Assembly (NCBI RefSeq): GCF_000203815.1
Contig: NW_004457735.1
Span: 2,480,001-2,544,000, forward strand
Reading direction: 5' to 3'
Origin: Cavenderia fasciculata
Lineage: Eukaryota; Evosea; Eumycetozoa; Acytosteliales; Cavenderiaceae
DNA length: 64,000 bases
Shown: piece by piece, positions 34,533 to 44,762 of the stretch
How positions within the stretch are numbered: the first letter of the stretch is position 1
Layout: each line of letters begins with the position of its first letter
Program-made: the position numbers and the translations under genes
The notes under the pieces: model-generated
Database searches by the model: none
Told to the model about the DNA's origin: nothing
The model's input: the letters and a program-made list of their open reading frames with translations, nothing else

Positions 34533-35942
34533 CTAACTCTAATCTCTTTTTCTCCAATATCAGTGTTGTTTGTTATTATTATGATATCTAAAAAATGATT
34601 TCTTTTCTTCTTAATTCTGTATTTTTACAATTATGTAATGATGATGATGATGATAATGAATAGATATATAATATTTAATGTTAGTTATTATTATTCTTTC
34701 ATATGTTATGTGGTTGGGGTGTGAGTATGAGAGAGAGTATAAAATTTACTAGAAAAACGAATTAATTAATTTGATTTCCTTCTGTCGGGTCGGGTAAAAG
34801 AATGAAAAGAAGAATAAAGAACAAGTAGTAATTCTTTACTTGTGCGTTGTTTGTTGGTGATTTATAAAGAAGTAGGTAAGTTGTTAAAAAAAACTTGAAA
34901 TAAAGTCTGAGAGAAGAACAAAACAAGCAAAAGGTCATCCTCCCAACTCCTCAAACTGATTATCAAAATTGGCGCCAAATTCAAAAATTTCTCTTCTTCT
35001 TTCAACCAACCCACCACATTCTTTTGTGATTTTTGTTCATCGTTGGATGTATGTTGAGCCATTTCCACCTTTTGGCCGATCAGAAGATCGTATAAAGTAC
35101 AACCCGGCGACGTTCTTATTTGTAACGATAACATTTTCCCATCCATCCACCGTGGATCATCCCCTATATATTTATAAATACATCAATAAATAAATAAATA
35201 TTCTTATTCGAGAACGATGCGATGTGCGACATCACAAGTATACAAAATAATAAATCATGATTATGTTGAACGATATCGTCATCAGATATATATATATATA
35301 TATAATCATTATCACAAAATATTATTAGTTGTTATTCTTTATATTATTTGATAGTGACATATCTTCTATGTTAATGACTATGATGATGACCAACTGATAA
35401 CATTGAGGCACTGCAATGAAGCGAAAAAAAAATAAAAAAAAAAAAAGTGTAAAAAAAAAACGAGAGAGTTGCTGGAGCCTGTTGATCATTCGTTTCAAAG
35501 CACACACATACTTATTACTCTTCTTGGAGGTTGATATATTACTTTTTATATTATAATCAGCAGGTATGTAAAGAGAGAGAAGAAGAGACAGAGAGAGAGA
35601 GATGATAAAAAAAGGAAGAGGAAAAGATTAGAAAGTGTTAATAAACAAACGAAATGATTACTAATTACCAAAACTTCCTTCCTTCCTTACTCCTCTCTAC
35701 TGCATATATCTTATATCTTTAAACAATATAAATACAAATATGTGGATATAAACAAACAACAACAATAATCAATAATTATCAACAACAACAACAACAACAA
35801 AAACAACAATCATTATGAATGATTAATGATCATATTCATATACAAATACAATTACATTATCATTATGTATATATATCTCGAATATATTTCTTTTTTGGAA
35901 TTGGAAATATTATAATATAATATAATATTTTCTATATACAGA
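34533..35942. promoter_or_regulatory. divergent spacer, RNR R1 / mitochondrial EF-Tu
   Basis: 1.4 kb between two diverging genes. Contents: the TTGGCGCCAA palindrome at 34970-34979; AT-rich leader DNA near both starts; a GA-rich stretch (35570-35605); and a strong donor CAG|GTATGTAAAG at 35564 that pairs with the acceptor TATACAG just before the EF-Tu ATG, suggesting a 378-base 5' UTR intron (35564-35941). A 94-codon open frame at 34862-35146 overlaps the palindrome and shows no family resemblance, so I do not call it. Confidence 0.5.
34970..34979. promoter_or_regulatory. E2F/DP-type palindrome upstream of RNR R1
   Basis: TTGGCGCCAA within AATTGGCGCCAAATT is a perfect palindrome and matches the TTTGGCGC core used by E2F/DP. 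Dictyostelids have E2F and Rb-like proteins, and RNR genes are E2F targets in animals and plants. It lies about 440 bases upstream of the R1 start. Confidence 0.5.
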
Positions 35943-37226
35943 ATGTTATCAAAGAATCTTGTACAAAACTTTGTATCAAATGGAGCTCGTTATTTCCGTA
36001 CTTCATCTGTATTGATGGCTGAACCATCATCCAAGAAGAAGTTTGAGCGTACCAAGCCACATGTCAACGTTGGTACCATTGGTCACGTTGATCACGGCAA
36101 GACCACTCTTACTGCCGCCATCACCAAGACCTTGTCCGACAGAGGTTTGGCCAACTTCAAGTCGTACGCACAAATCGACAAGTCACCAGAGGAACGTTCA
36201 CGTGGTATCACCATTACTGCCTCACACATTGAATACGAATCGACCAACCGTCATTATGCCCACATTGATTGCCCAGGCCATCAACATTACATCAAGAATA
36301 TGATTACTGGTGCCGCTCAAATGGACGGTGCTATCCTCGTCGTCTCTGCTCCAGACGGACCACAAGAACAAACCCGTGAACACGTCATTTTGTCACGTGA
36401 AGTCGGTATCCCAGCCATCGTTGTCTTCCTCAACAAGATGGACAATGCCGACCCAGATCTCGTCGAAATTGTCGAGATGGAAGTTCGTGAACTCTTGTCC
36501 AAGTATGGTTTCGATGGTGAAGGAACCTCTTTTGTCAAGGGTGCCGCCGCCGTCGCCCTCGCTGAAGACGATGCATCTGCCACTGAATACGGTCGTCATG
36601 CTATCGACAAGTTGGTCGAAATCCTCGACACCAAGATCCCACTTCCAAACCGTGCCATCGACAAGCCATTCCTCATGCCAGTCGAAGAAGTCTTCTCCAT
36701 CTCTGGTCGTGGTACCGTCGCTACCGGACGTATCGAACAAGGTGTCGTCAAGGTTGGTGATGAAGTCAGCATCATTGGTATCAAGCCAATTCCAAAGGTT
36801 TCTGTTACCGGTCTCGAAATGTTTGGCAAGATCCTCGATTTTGCCCAAGCTGGTGAAAACGTCGGTGTCCTCTTGCGTGGTTTGAAGCGTGAAGATGTCG
36901 TCCGTGGTGAAGTTATTGCCAAGCCAGGTACCATCAAATCTCATACCAAGTTTGTTGCCAAGACATATATCCTCACCGATGGTGAAGGAGGCCGTAAGAA
37001 GGGTTTCGCCACCAACTATAAGCCACAATTTTTCATCCGTACCTCCAACGTCACTGGTCGTATCGAATTGCCACCAACTACACCAATGGCAATGCCAGGT
37101 GACAATTTAGAGATCAATGTAGAGCTAATTTCACCAACTCCACTTAATGAGGGCTTGAGATTCGCGATCAGAGAAGGCCAGCTTACAGTTGGTGCTGGAA
37201 TCATTCACAAAGTACTATCCGCTTAA
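35943..37226 (+). CDS. tufm: mitochondrial elongation factor Tu
   Basis: Single exon, 427 residues. Residues 1-30 form a basic, Ser/Asn-rich mitochondrial presequence. The GTPase motifs are G1 GHVDHGKT (47-54), DCPGH for G3 and NKMD for G4, followed by domains II and III of bacterial EF-Tu type (for example [17 protein letters not shown]). It delivers aminoacyl-tRNA to the mitochondrial ribosome. Up to about 37098 the codons are strongly biased to C-ending forms (GTC, ACC, CTC). The last ~42 codons switch to TTA, GTA, AGA and similar. The last 12 codons and 3' UTR are repeated inverted at 37878-37989. The start directly follows a CAG acceptor-like site, so a 5' UTR intron is likely. Confidence 0.96.
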   Translation: MLSKNLVQNFVSNGARYFRTSSVLMAEPSSKKKFERTKPHVNVGTIGHVDHGKTTLTAAITKTLSDRGLANFKSYAQIDKSPEERSRGITITASHIEYESTNRHYAHIDCPGHQHYIKNMITGAAQMDGAILVVSAPDGPQEQTREHVILSREVGIPAIVVFLNKMDNADPDLVEIVEMEVRELLSKYGFDGEGTSFVKGAAAVALAEDDASATEYGRHAIDKLVEILDTKIPLPNRAIDKPFLMPVEEVFSISGRGTVATGRIEQGVVKVGDEVSIIGIKPIPKVSVTGLEMFGKILDFAQAGENVGVLLRGLKREDVVRGEVIAKPGTIKSHTKFVAKTYILTDGEGGRKKGFATNYKPQFFIRTSNVTGRIELPPTTPMAMPGDNLEINVELISPTPLNEGLRFAIREGQLTVGAGIIHKVLSA

Positions 37227-37302
37227 AGACAGCAATGCAATAAATAATTAAATAGAATTAGGAAATATATATATATATATAGTTGATACATATAAAGCTT
37301 TA
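37188..37302 (+). repeat. inverted repeat arm A (EF-Tu 3' end)
   Basis: Covers the last 12 codons, the stop and about 75 bases of 3' UTR of EF-Tu. Its reverse complement recurs at 37878-37989, identical for about 80 bases from GTTGGTGCTGG to AGGAAATATA; it then diverges in an AT run and ends at a shared AAAGCTTTAT. Confidence 0.9.
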
Positions 37303-37570
37303 TAATTATTTATCTCTATCCACTTTTTTTTTTTTTTTTTTTTAACCACACAATTCAAATTGAATAGTGAGAGGTGAGTTCAAACAAACAAGTAGGGAGG
37401 TAGGTATGGATATGAATGTACTCCTTCATATATACAATACATAAAAGGATAGAAAAAAATAAATATCTTGTAAAGTAAAAAAAAGAGATAATTTATTTAA
37501 ATAATTAATTCCATCCAAAGAATGAGTATAGTTCTTGTAACAATTGGGTTCACCTTTATTTCTTTTGTCA

Positions 37571-37819
37571 TTACAAAAGGTCTCCAAGTGTGAAGGATAC
37601 ATTGGAGTGTGTATTGCCGCCCATCTCTTTATTCATCATGTCTGTAACGACACAATAGACAGAGTGATGATGGTGAAAGACACACTCCCATGTATTCTTC
37701 ACATGATGATGATAGTTTCTATTTACAATAAATAGATTGTCAGCCAAGCCAGCTTTTGGTTGAGCAATTTCAAGTCGAGTGAAGCCAATATATTTGTAAA
37801 ATTTAACCATTTCTTGCAT
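37571..37819 (-). CDS. small orphan protein between the inverted EF-Tu repeats
   Basis: Single open frame of 82 codons starting at ATG 37819. I recognise no family. The start (EMVKFYKYIGFTRLEI) recalls the FYxKxGF piece of acetyltransferases or VOC proteins but is too short to assign. Several His runs and mixed, non-repetitive composition make it more gene-like than most short frames here. It may be the last exon or a remnant of a larger gene brought in with the inverted EF-Tu fragment that lies just upstream of it. Confidence 0.35.
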   Translation of the reverse strand: MQEMVKFYKYIGFTRLEIAQPKAGLADNLFIVNRNYHHHVKNTWECVFHHHHSVYCVVTDMMNKEMGGNTHSNVSFTLGDLL

Positions 37820-37877
37820 TAATTAAATTATTTTCTTTTTAAAACTTGAGTTTGTCCAACAAGTCTGGATAGATATT

Positions 37878-37989
37878 AATAAAGCTTTATATATATATAT
37901 ATATATTTATATTTCCTAATTCTATTTAATTATTTATTGCATTGCTGTCTTTAAGCGGATAGTACTTTGTGAATGATTCCAGCACCAAC
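37878..37989 (-). pseudogene. inverted fragment of the EF-Tu 3' end (arm B)
   Basis: Minus-strand copy of EF-Tu's last 12 codons, stop and 3' UTR (arm A at 37188-37302). No other part of EF-Tu is seen next to it; the similarity stops at 37989, inside what would be coding sequence. It cannot make a protein. The near-perfect match implies recent origin or ongoing gene conversion. Confidence 0.85.
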
Positions 37990-38250
37990 AGTTCTTTAGT
38001 TTGGTTTGGATTCGGAGAAAACCTGATAATCGTATAGAAAGTTGACGGGTCTGGTTGGTGTATGTACAATGTTTGATGAAGAAATTATTTTTAAAAAGAA
38101 AAAAAAAAAGGTACTCGATTTGTACTTGTATTTATTTTGTTTTTGTTTGGAAGATTAAAATGTTAAATGTTATTTTTTTTATATATATATGCACTGTTGC
38201 TCCTCTCCTACTATAGTAGCGGGAGAGGATGATTTATCTATTATTTGATA
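37990..38250. other. short spacer
   Basis: 260 bases between the EF-Tu fragment and the 3' end of the next minus-strand gene. It includes an A run at 38091-38108 and a palindromic stretch CTCCTCTCCTACTATAGTAGCGGGAGAGGAG near 38200-38229 with imperfect arms, which may act in 3'-end formation. No gene seen. Confidence 0.35.
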
Positions 38251-39022
38251 TTATATTCTGGAAGCCGAGGGTACGTGGAATACTTGTTTGTCAGTGGTGG
38301 TCACCTCAAAGCGGAGTCCTCTGGGCTTTGCACAAAAGTCTACTCTTGAGATTAGGGTACCGTCGCGATCAATGCCAATGTGTTTGCGAGTGACATTGTC
38401 GTCCTCTGGCACTAGACCCGGTGGTCGCGGGTATTCAATCGAAACAACAACAACTTCGTCCTTATCAAAGGCCATGATAGAGCTGACATGGGCTGGAGGG
38501 TCAAGCACCAACACGTATTTGTTTGTGCGTCCCTTATCGTCTTTGAAGTCGTAGCCATCAATGTATAGCCGAGGAATAGAAACGTTGGGGCTAGGTACCA
38601 TTCTCTCATTGACTTGCTTGCATACACCTGCTAGTTCCATGTCGCCAACGAATAGTTGTGCCCCCAATTCTTTGACTTGCACCTCTGGTATGCCAATTTT
38701 GAAATAGTAGGTAGAGAAATCCTTTTTTAAAATCTTTGATTGTACAGAGACTGGTTGTCCGGACAGATCGTTCATGAACAAGGAAAGCTTGGCAAGTTGC
38801 TGTTGTCCGTCCAGGATATCTGGACGATTGGTGATCTCTACTTTGATTTGAATGTAACTACTGTGGCTGATTACTTTGTAGGAGAGTGTGAGCGTTGTAG
38901 GACTCTGGTGGAGGTGGTGGGGGACGATGGATTTTTGGCCTCTTTGTTGTTGTGATGGAGAGGGTGAGGATGGAACAAGCGAGTAAGGGGTCAATGGAGA
39001 CGACGGCAAGTGGACCCCACTG

Positions 39023-39056
<34 letters not shown>

Positions 39057-40269
39057 AGTCATTCAATGATCTTTTTCTTTTGCCAACAGAGAGTGTCCAA
39101 CCACCACCACCACCAGACTGGTGTTGGGTGTTCACATTATGGTTGAATGGGGATGGTGGAGCAAAGGCCATTGCATCTACTTGGCTTTGTTGACTCTCTC
39201 CACTTTGAGGTGATCGTGTTGGTAGCAGGTTGCTTGGAGTGCCTGGAAGTTGTTGTTGGCCATCTGGCGACGATTGAGAGGGTGGTGATTGTTGTAAATA
39301 GGTAGAGGGTGGTGGTGGTGGTGGGTGATATGGAAATGATAATGATTGTGTCAATAATGGGTTGATAAACTGAGGGGTGACCGGAGTTTGTTGGGATGGA
39401 TGGTGAGGCGACGAGTTTGTTGGGATGGAGGGTGGCGACACTGGAGACCGGGGTGGAGAGTATGGTTCGTTCAACGCGAAAAAGGCTGCAGATGGAGAGT
39501 ATGATTGATCCAACGCATGTTCGTTGTGGGGTGGTACTTGTTGAGTGTCGTCGGTGTTGTAGATGTTGTTGTTCGTTACAACATGTTGTGGAGGAGGATT
39601 GACCTGTTGTAAAGTTTCCAACCGTTTGGAAGCTCTTGGGTGTCCCGAGGCTTTCCATACAAATAGAGCACTTAGTTGTCCGGTAGCACCTGCTGGTGGT
39701 TGTCCAATCTTCTCGCTGGCTATTGTTGTGGTTGGTGGTGGTTTGGCATGCGAGTCCAATGGATTAACATTGTTATCTATTTGGTTGACAAGTAGTAGTT
39801 GGTTTGGAGTTGAAGGGCATCGTTGACTTGGTTGTGAAGTTTTCAAATGTTTGGAAGCTTTTGGATGTTTTAAAGGTTTCGATGCCGAGTGAGCACCTAG
39901 TTGTCCGGTAGCACATGGCTGTCCAATCTTCTCGACTATTGTTGTTGTCGTTGTCGTTGTTGTTGTTGTTGTTGATGGTGGTGGTTTGGCTTGCGAGTCC
40001 AATGGATTAACATTGTTATCATTATTATCATTATTGTTAGAATTAATAACATTAATACTATCATCAACAAAATTTTGAATATTGAAATCATCTGCCGTTG
40101 TTGTTGGTGTTGATTGAGAGTCCAAAAATGTATTATAATTAATATCATTGAAATCATCTGCCGTTGTTGTTGGTGTTGATTGAGAGTCCAAAAATGTATT
40201 ATAATTGATATCATTGAAATCAATAGAAAAATAATCCATTGTTGTTGTTGTTGTTGTTGTTGTTTGCAT
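38251..40269 (-). CDS. low-complexity orphan protein with internal duplications and a folded C-terminal region
   Basis: Single exon, 672 residues from the ATG at 40269; the frame is open a little further upstream, without an ATG. I recognise no family. Residues ~1-430 are Thr, Pro, Ser, Gln and Asn-rich. They include a perfect-looking tandem repeat of 22 residues (NDINYNTFLDSQ unit) and a larger repeated module (NNVNPLDS..AKPPP, Thr run, EKIGQP, ATGQL, KHPKASKHL) present twice. A basic patch GKRKRSLNDL could be a nuclear signal. Residues ~440-672 have ordinary composition, with alternating strands and DPPAHVSSIMAFDKDE, and look like a beta-rich domain. The arrangement recalls amoebal transcriptional regulators, but that is only an impression. 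It diverges from the SNF2 gene. Confidence 0.7.
40081..40212 (-). repeat. 66-base tandem repeat, two copies, coding
   Basis: Units 40081-40146 and 40147-40212 are identical except for about one base near the end. Each encodes 22 residues, so the duplication keeps the frame. High identity suggests recent slippage or unequal exchange. Confidence 0.9.
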
Positions 40270-40853
40270 GACTGATGTAGAGGGGGAGGAGGAGGAGATT
40301 GATCGATCGATCAATATATTAAAAAGGAAAAGTACAAGAATAAAACTAACTAGATTTATTCTATGTATAAAAGATAAATAAATATATAAATATATAAATA
40401 TATATTCTTCTTTTTAGAGATAGAGATAAAATATATATGTATATATTAATAAATTTGATTTAGGTATTAGATATATATATATATTTATAGATATAAATAA
40501 AGTGAGGAGGAGGATAATTTGTGTATAGGGATTGATTAGCAATAAGAGAACGGGTGAGTGATGCGATGAGTGAGTTCACGATCACGACAAATTAAAAATT
40601 AATTAAATCGATCATTGCACGTGATTGTGAAATTGATGATAATAGTTGGCTTTTGTAATGGGTGAGATATTCATTGATTAATTCAACCAATCATTATTCA
40701 TTTGGCTTTTTTTGTGTGGTGGGTGATATAATTCGTTGATTCAACCAGGCAACATTTCCGAGCTTGATACTACTAGTATACTATCAATTACGGGTAGATC
40801 ATACAGATAGAGAGAAGGAGAAAGAGAGAGAGAGAGAGAGGAAAGAGAGAGAT
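40270..40853. promoter_or_regulatory. divergent promoter, orphan / SNF2 gene
   Basis: About 580 bases. ATAAATAT repeats lie near 40376-40403, TATATATATATATTTATA near 40470-40490, and a GA-rich run (GAGAGAGAGAGAG) at about 40808-40850 precedes the SNF2 start. Two similar stretches (TTGATTAATTCAACCA and TTGATTCAACCAG, near 40674 and 40735) repeat at 60-base distance. Confidence 0.4.
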
Positions 40854-43800
40854 ATGATAAATCATACAAAAGATGATGAAAAAGAGACAGTAACAAATAC
40901 TGCTTATAACATCACCTCTACTACATCTACTACCACCTCTTTGTCCGCGCCATTTATTACTACTTCTGCAATCAAACGAGAGAGAAATGGTGGATCAAAG
41001 ATTAAAATAGAAACAAATGATGAACAACGTGGTGATGATGATGATGATGATCAAGACAGAGAGCAGCAACAGTACAGTGAAGATGATATAAAGAAAACAA
41101 ACCTACTAGAGAGATGGCATCAAAAGCTGATGAAACTAGCAGAGACACAACCCTTTATAGATCAAACATTCTACTTTTCAAAGGAATTGTTTAATCGTCA
41201 TTCACTCTCTTCCTATTCATTGTTTAAACAAGAATTAATCTATATCCTAACAACAAGAGATCAAATTAAACTTGAAAATGATGGTAAAAATTAACAGATT
41301 CAAAGAGATAGTAGAGTACAATATACTAAACATAGACTCTTCTTTCCTTTTCTTTTTTAGGAGATGAAAATAGATTATTTAGAGTATCATCATTGACATT
41401 ACTACAATTATTAGATAGAATCAAAGATTATTATTATGTCAATAACTTTGAACTCTACAAAGAAGATTTTCATTTGGTGTTTGCATTTGATGCTGAAACC
41501 AACCCATACTTGGACAAGAGAATAGGTGGCTATATCAACCAACTCATCTCTAGTATCAATGATCAGCTGTTGCTAGAGTTGTTTGATCTACAACAAGTGT
41601 TTAAGAAAAAGAAAGCAAGTACTGTTCGATTGGAAAGTAGTATTGTTGCAACAGACAGAAACATCCAAAAGCTAAGACAAGCACCCAAGGTTAAAAGGAA
41701 AAGACCAATCAAGACGATCAGCCATCCAAGAAACCACCATCTAAAAAGAAATTGGAAAAAGAAAACAAAGCCAAAAAGATTCAAATCAAACAAGACAATA
41801 AGAAACTATTATTCCAACAATTAGAGAAAAAGGATCAAGACAAATTTAATTTTAAACATGTTATGGAGAATTTAGAAAAACCTCTAGAATGGAGAGATTC
41901 TCCTTTACCATTCCCATATCAACATATTAATCTTGTTCAACCTGATGGAATGTTTGAAAGTAAGATAAAAAAAAAGAAAATTAAATTGAAAATGATTTAT
42001 TAATTTTAATTAACTTAATTTTATTATTAGGAATGAAATTATATAATTATCAACAAAATGGATTGGCAAAAATGATTCGTAGAGAAGCATCTTTGGGTGA
42101 ACCATATATAAATCCTATTTGGATAAAATTACCAATCGATCAAGAAAATAATGAAGAAGAGGAAGAAGAAGAGGAAATGGAAATAGAAGATACTGCTACT
42201 ACTGCTGCTATCGAATTTGTATATAAAAATTTGATAACAAAGAAAACAGTTAAAAAAGAACCAAAAGATTATTATCTTGCAGATATCAAAGGTGGAATAT
42301 TATGTGAAGAGATGGGTACTGGAAAGACTGTCATTAGTATTGCTCTCATTCTTTCAACACTTGGTAGTTTTGCAAAGGTTCCAGATAATCCTCCACCCAA
42401 TTGGGAAATTATATTACCTCCAATGTCTTTGGAAACAAAAGATAAAAAAAAACAAATAATTGATTTGGATTATGAACAAATGGAAGAAAATAATAATGAC
42501 AATATTGATTCATCTGTACCAACATTAATGTATTATGGAGCAAGAGAAGTAATATTAAAAGGATATCCATATAGAACATTATTTCATCAAGATATTGTAA
42601 CATTGGTACAACAAATACCAAAGACTCGTGTAAATATTTATAGTGCCAAAACATTTCAACGTAGTTGTAATGTAGCTCCAATAAGAACATTGGTACTCTC
42701 TAGTACCACTCTTATTATTGTTCCACATCATATATTGCATCAATGGAACCAAGAAACAATGATGCATCGTATTATTAAAAAGTTGGTGATTGATTCCGAG
42801 GATCATATCCCATCCATTGAAGAATTGGTTGGTTACGATCTTGTTATCATGTCACACAACAAGGTCAGTAGATTGGATACAAATGACAATTCGATCGATA
42901 GCCAAGCACAGTCGTTGTTGGGTATTTATTGGCTGCGTGTCATCATTGATGAAGGACATGTCATTGGAAACTCATCGACCAAGATGACTAATCTAGTCAA
43001 AGACTTGGCTGCTGAAAGACGATGGGTTTGCTCTGGTACACCAGTATCATCATCGCTTGTCAGCAACGAATTAAGTAACCTCTATTCCATCTTGTCATTT
43101 CTTCGGGTCAACCCATACAAAGATGCCGATACTTTTAGAAAGCTCATCTCTACACCAACCACCAAATTGGATCCAAGAGGTATTGACCGTCTCGTACAAG
43201 TACTAAGTCGAATCTCTATTCGTACACCATCTGCTGTTGTTGCAAGAGATTTACAATTACCAACACTCACAGTAGACACGCACATGGTCAGTCTTTCAAA
43301 AGATGAAATCATAAAATACAATGAAATTGTATTCCAAGTGGCAACTAATCTTTTGGCATCTCAATATGAAGGTCCAGATTCTTTGTTTTCCGCTGGTAAT
43401 CAAAAATATGCTATCGAAGTATTTAATCAACTTCGTAGAGCTTGTTTTTATTCTCCTGGATTGGAAGAGAATCAAAGACAAATGGCTCGTGAAGCTATTG
43501 AATCTGCCATTCAAAGAAATGACTATATTATTCCATTGGCAGATAAATTACAACTTTTAAAAATTTACAAATATTTTGAAGCTATTTCAAAACTTCAAAA
43601 TCCTCAATTTACAGAATTATCATTCTTTTTTAAAGAAAAAGAAAAAGAAGAAAATGTTGATAATAATCAAGAACAAAAAGAAAAGAAAAAAGTTAGATTT
43701 ATTATTCCAGATGTTGATAATTTGGAGAATAATAGTGTAGAAAATTTAAATAATAATAATAATAATAATAATGTCGTAAAGTTGGAAAAAAATGCAGAAA

Positions 43801-44744
43801 TTTTAGATAATAATATTACTGATAATAATAATAATCAAAAAAAGAATACAGCACCAATTGGAATGGATTCATCAATATTAAATAATACAACAACAATAGC
43901 TCAACCAAAATTAATTGATTCATCAAAGTTGGATTATTTAATCAAAAGATTACAAGTATGTTTTAATTCTATAATAATAATAATATTCAAATATTTTACT
44001 TTATTAACATTTTCTTTTATTTTATTTTAATTTTAGGAACTTGAGAAAAAAGGAATTAAATGTATAATTTTTAGTCAATTTAATGATGTATTATATGATA
44101 TAGTAATGGCAATGAAACATGCAAAATTAAATTTCCTTCAATACCATTCAAATATGAAACTTAAAAAGAGAGCAATGGCGATTCTCTCCTTTCAAACAGA
44201 TTCACAACAACATTTTATTGTAATGAATACAGACTTGGCTGCCTATGGTATCAATCTCACTGCAGCCAATCATATCATTTTTGTTGATCAACTTACAAGC
44301 GAGGGCAAAGAAAGACAAGCAATTAAAAGAGCTCATCGTATTGGTCAATTAAATCCAGTTTCAGTTGAAAAATTAATTATTCCAAATACAATTGAACAAA
44401 TGATCCTTTCAACTTTAAATCATAATCAAAATCAAAATAATCAAAATAATCAAAATAATAATAATCAAATTATAAATTTAGAAGAAGAGGATGAACAAAT
44501 GGAATTTATAAATCAAGAGATTGTTCAACAAGAAGAAGAAGGATCATCGTTAATTTCTTCAAAAAATTCTTCTGAATTCTTATTTCAAGATGAAAAAAGA
44601 GAAGAACAAAGTACAAAGATTAAAAATATTCTAAGATCACTTGTACCTTTGGATTGTGAATATTTGACCAATGTTTATGAAAGTGATCTTGTTCAATTTA
44701 AATTATTTTTAAAACAAAAAGAACAACAAACAATAAATAAATAA
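40854..44744 (+). CDS. SNF2-family DNA-dependent ATPase
   Basis: Exons 40854-41283, 41361-41959, 42031-43955 and 44037-44744, about 1220 residues. I start at ATG 40854, since the frame upstream has no ATG. Walker A is EEMGTGKT; the Walker B box is DEGH, with SGTPVSSS as motif III. The C-terminal lobe has IIFSQFNDV and the SNF2 motif VI KRAHRIGQ. An Asn/Lys/Glu-rich insert separates the two lobes, as in Rad5/HLTF-like proteins, but no RING is visible. Such motors translocate on DNA to remodel chromatin or act in repair. In exon 2 the frame changes between about 41690 and 41790 within an A-rich run; the protein-like sequence continues in another frame, so one missing base in the assembly is more likely than a dead gene. 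Its stop is 18 bases from the stop of the convergent ankyrin gene. Confidence 0.88.
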
Positions 44745-44762
44745 ATAAAGAAACAATAGCTA

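Noticed and set aside
34862-35146. 94-codon minus-strand frame in the RNR/EF-Tu spacer
   Set aside because: Starts with ATG and has mixed composition, but no family resemblance and overlaps the E2F palindrome; more likely promoter DNA.
36317-37028. Long minus-strand frames opposite EF-Tu
   Set aside because: Shadows caused by its strong C-ending codon bias.
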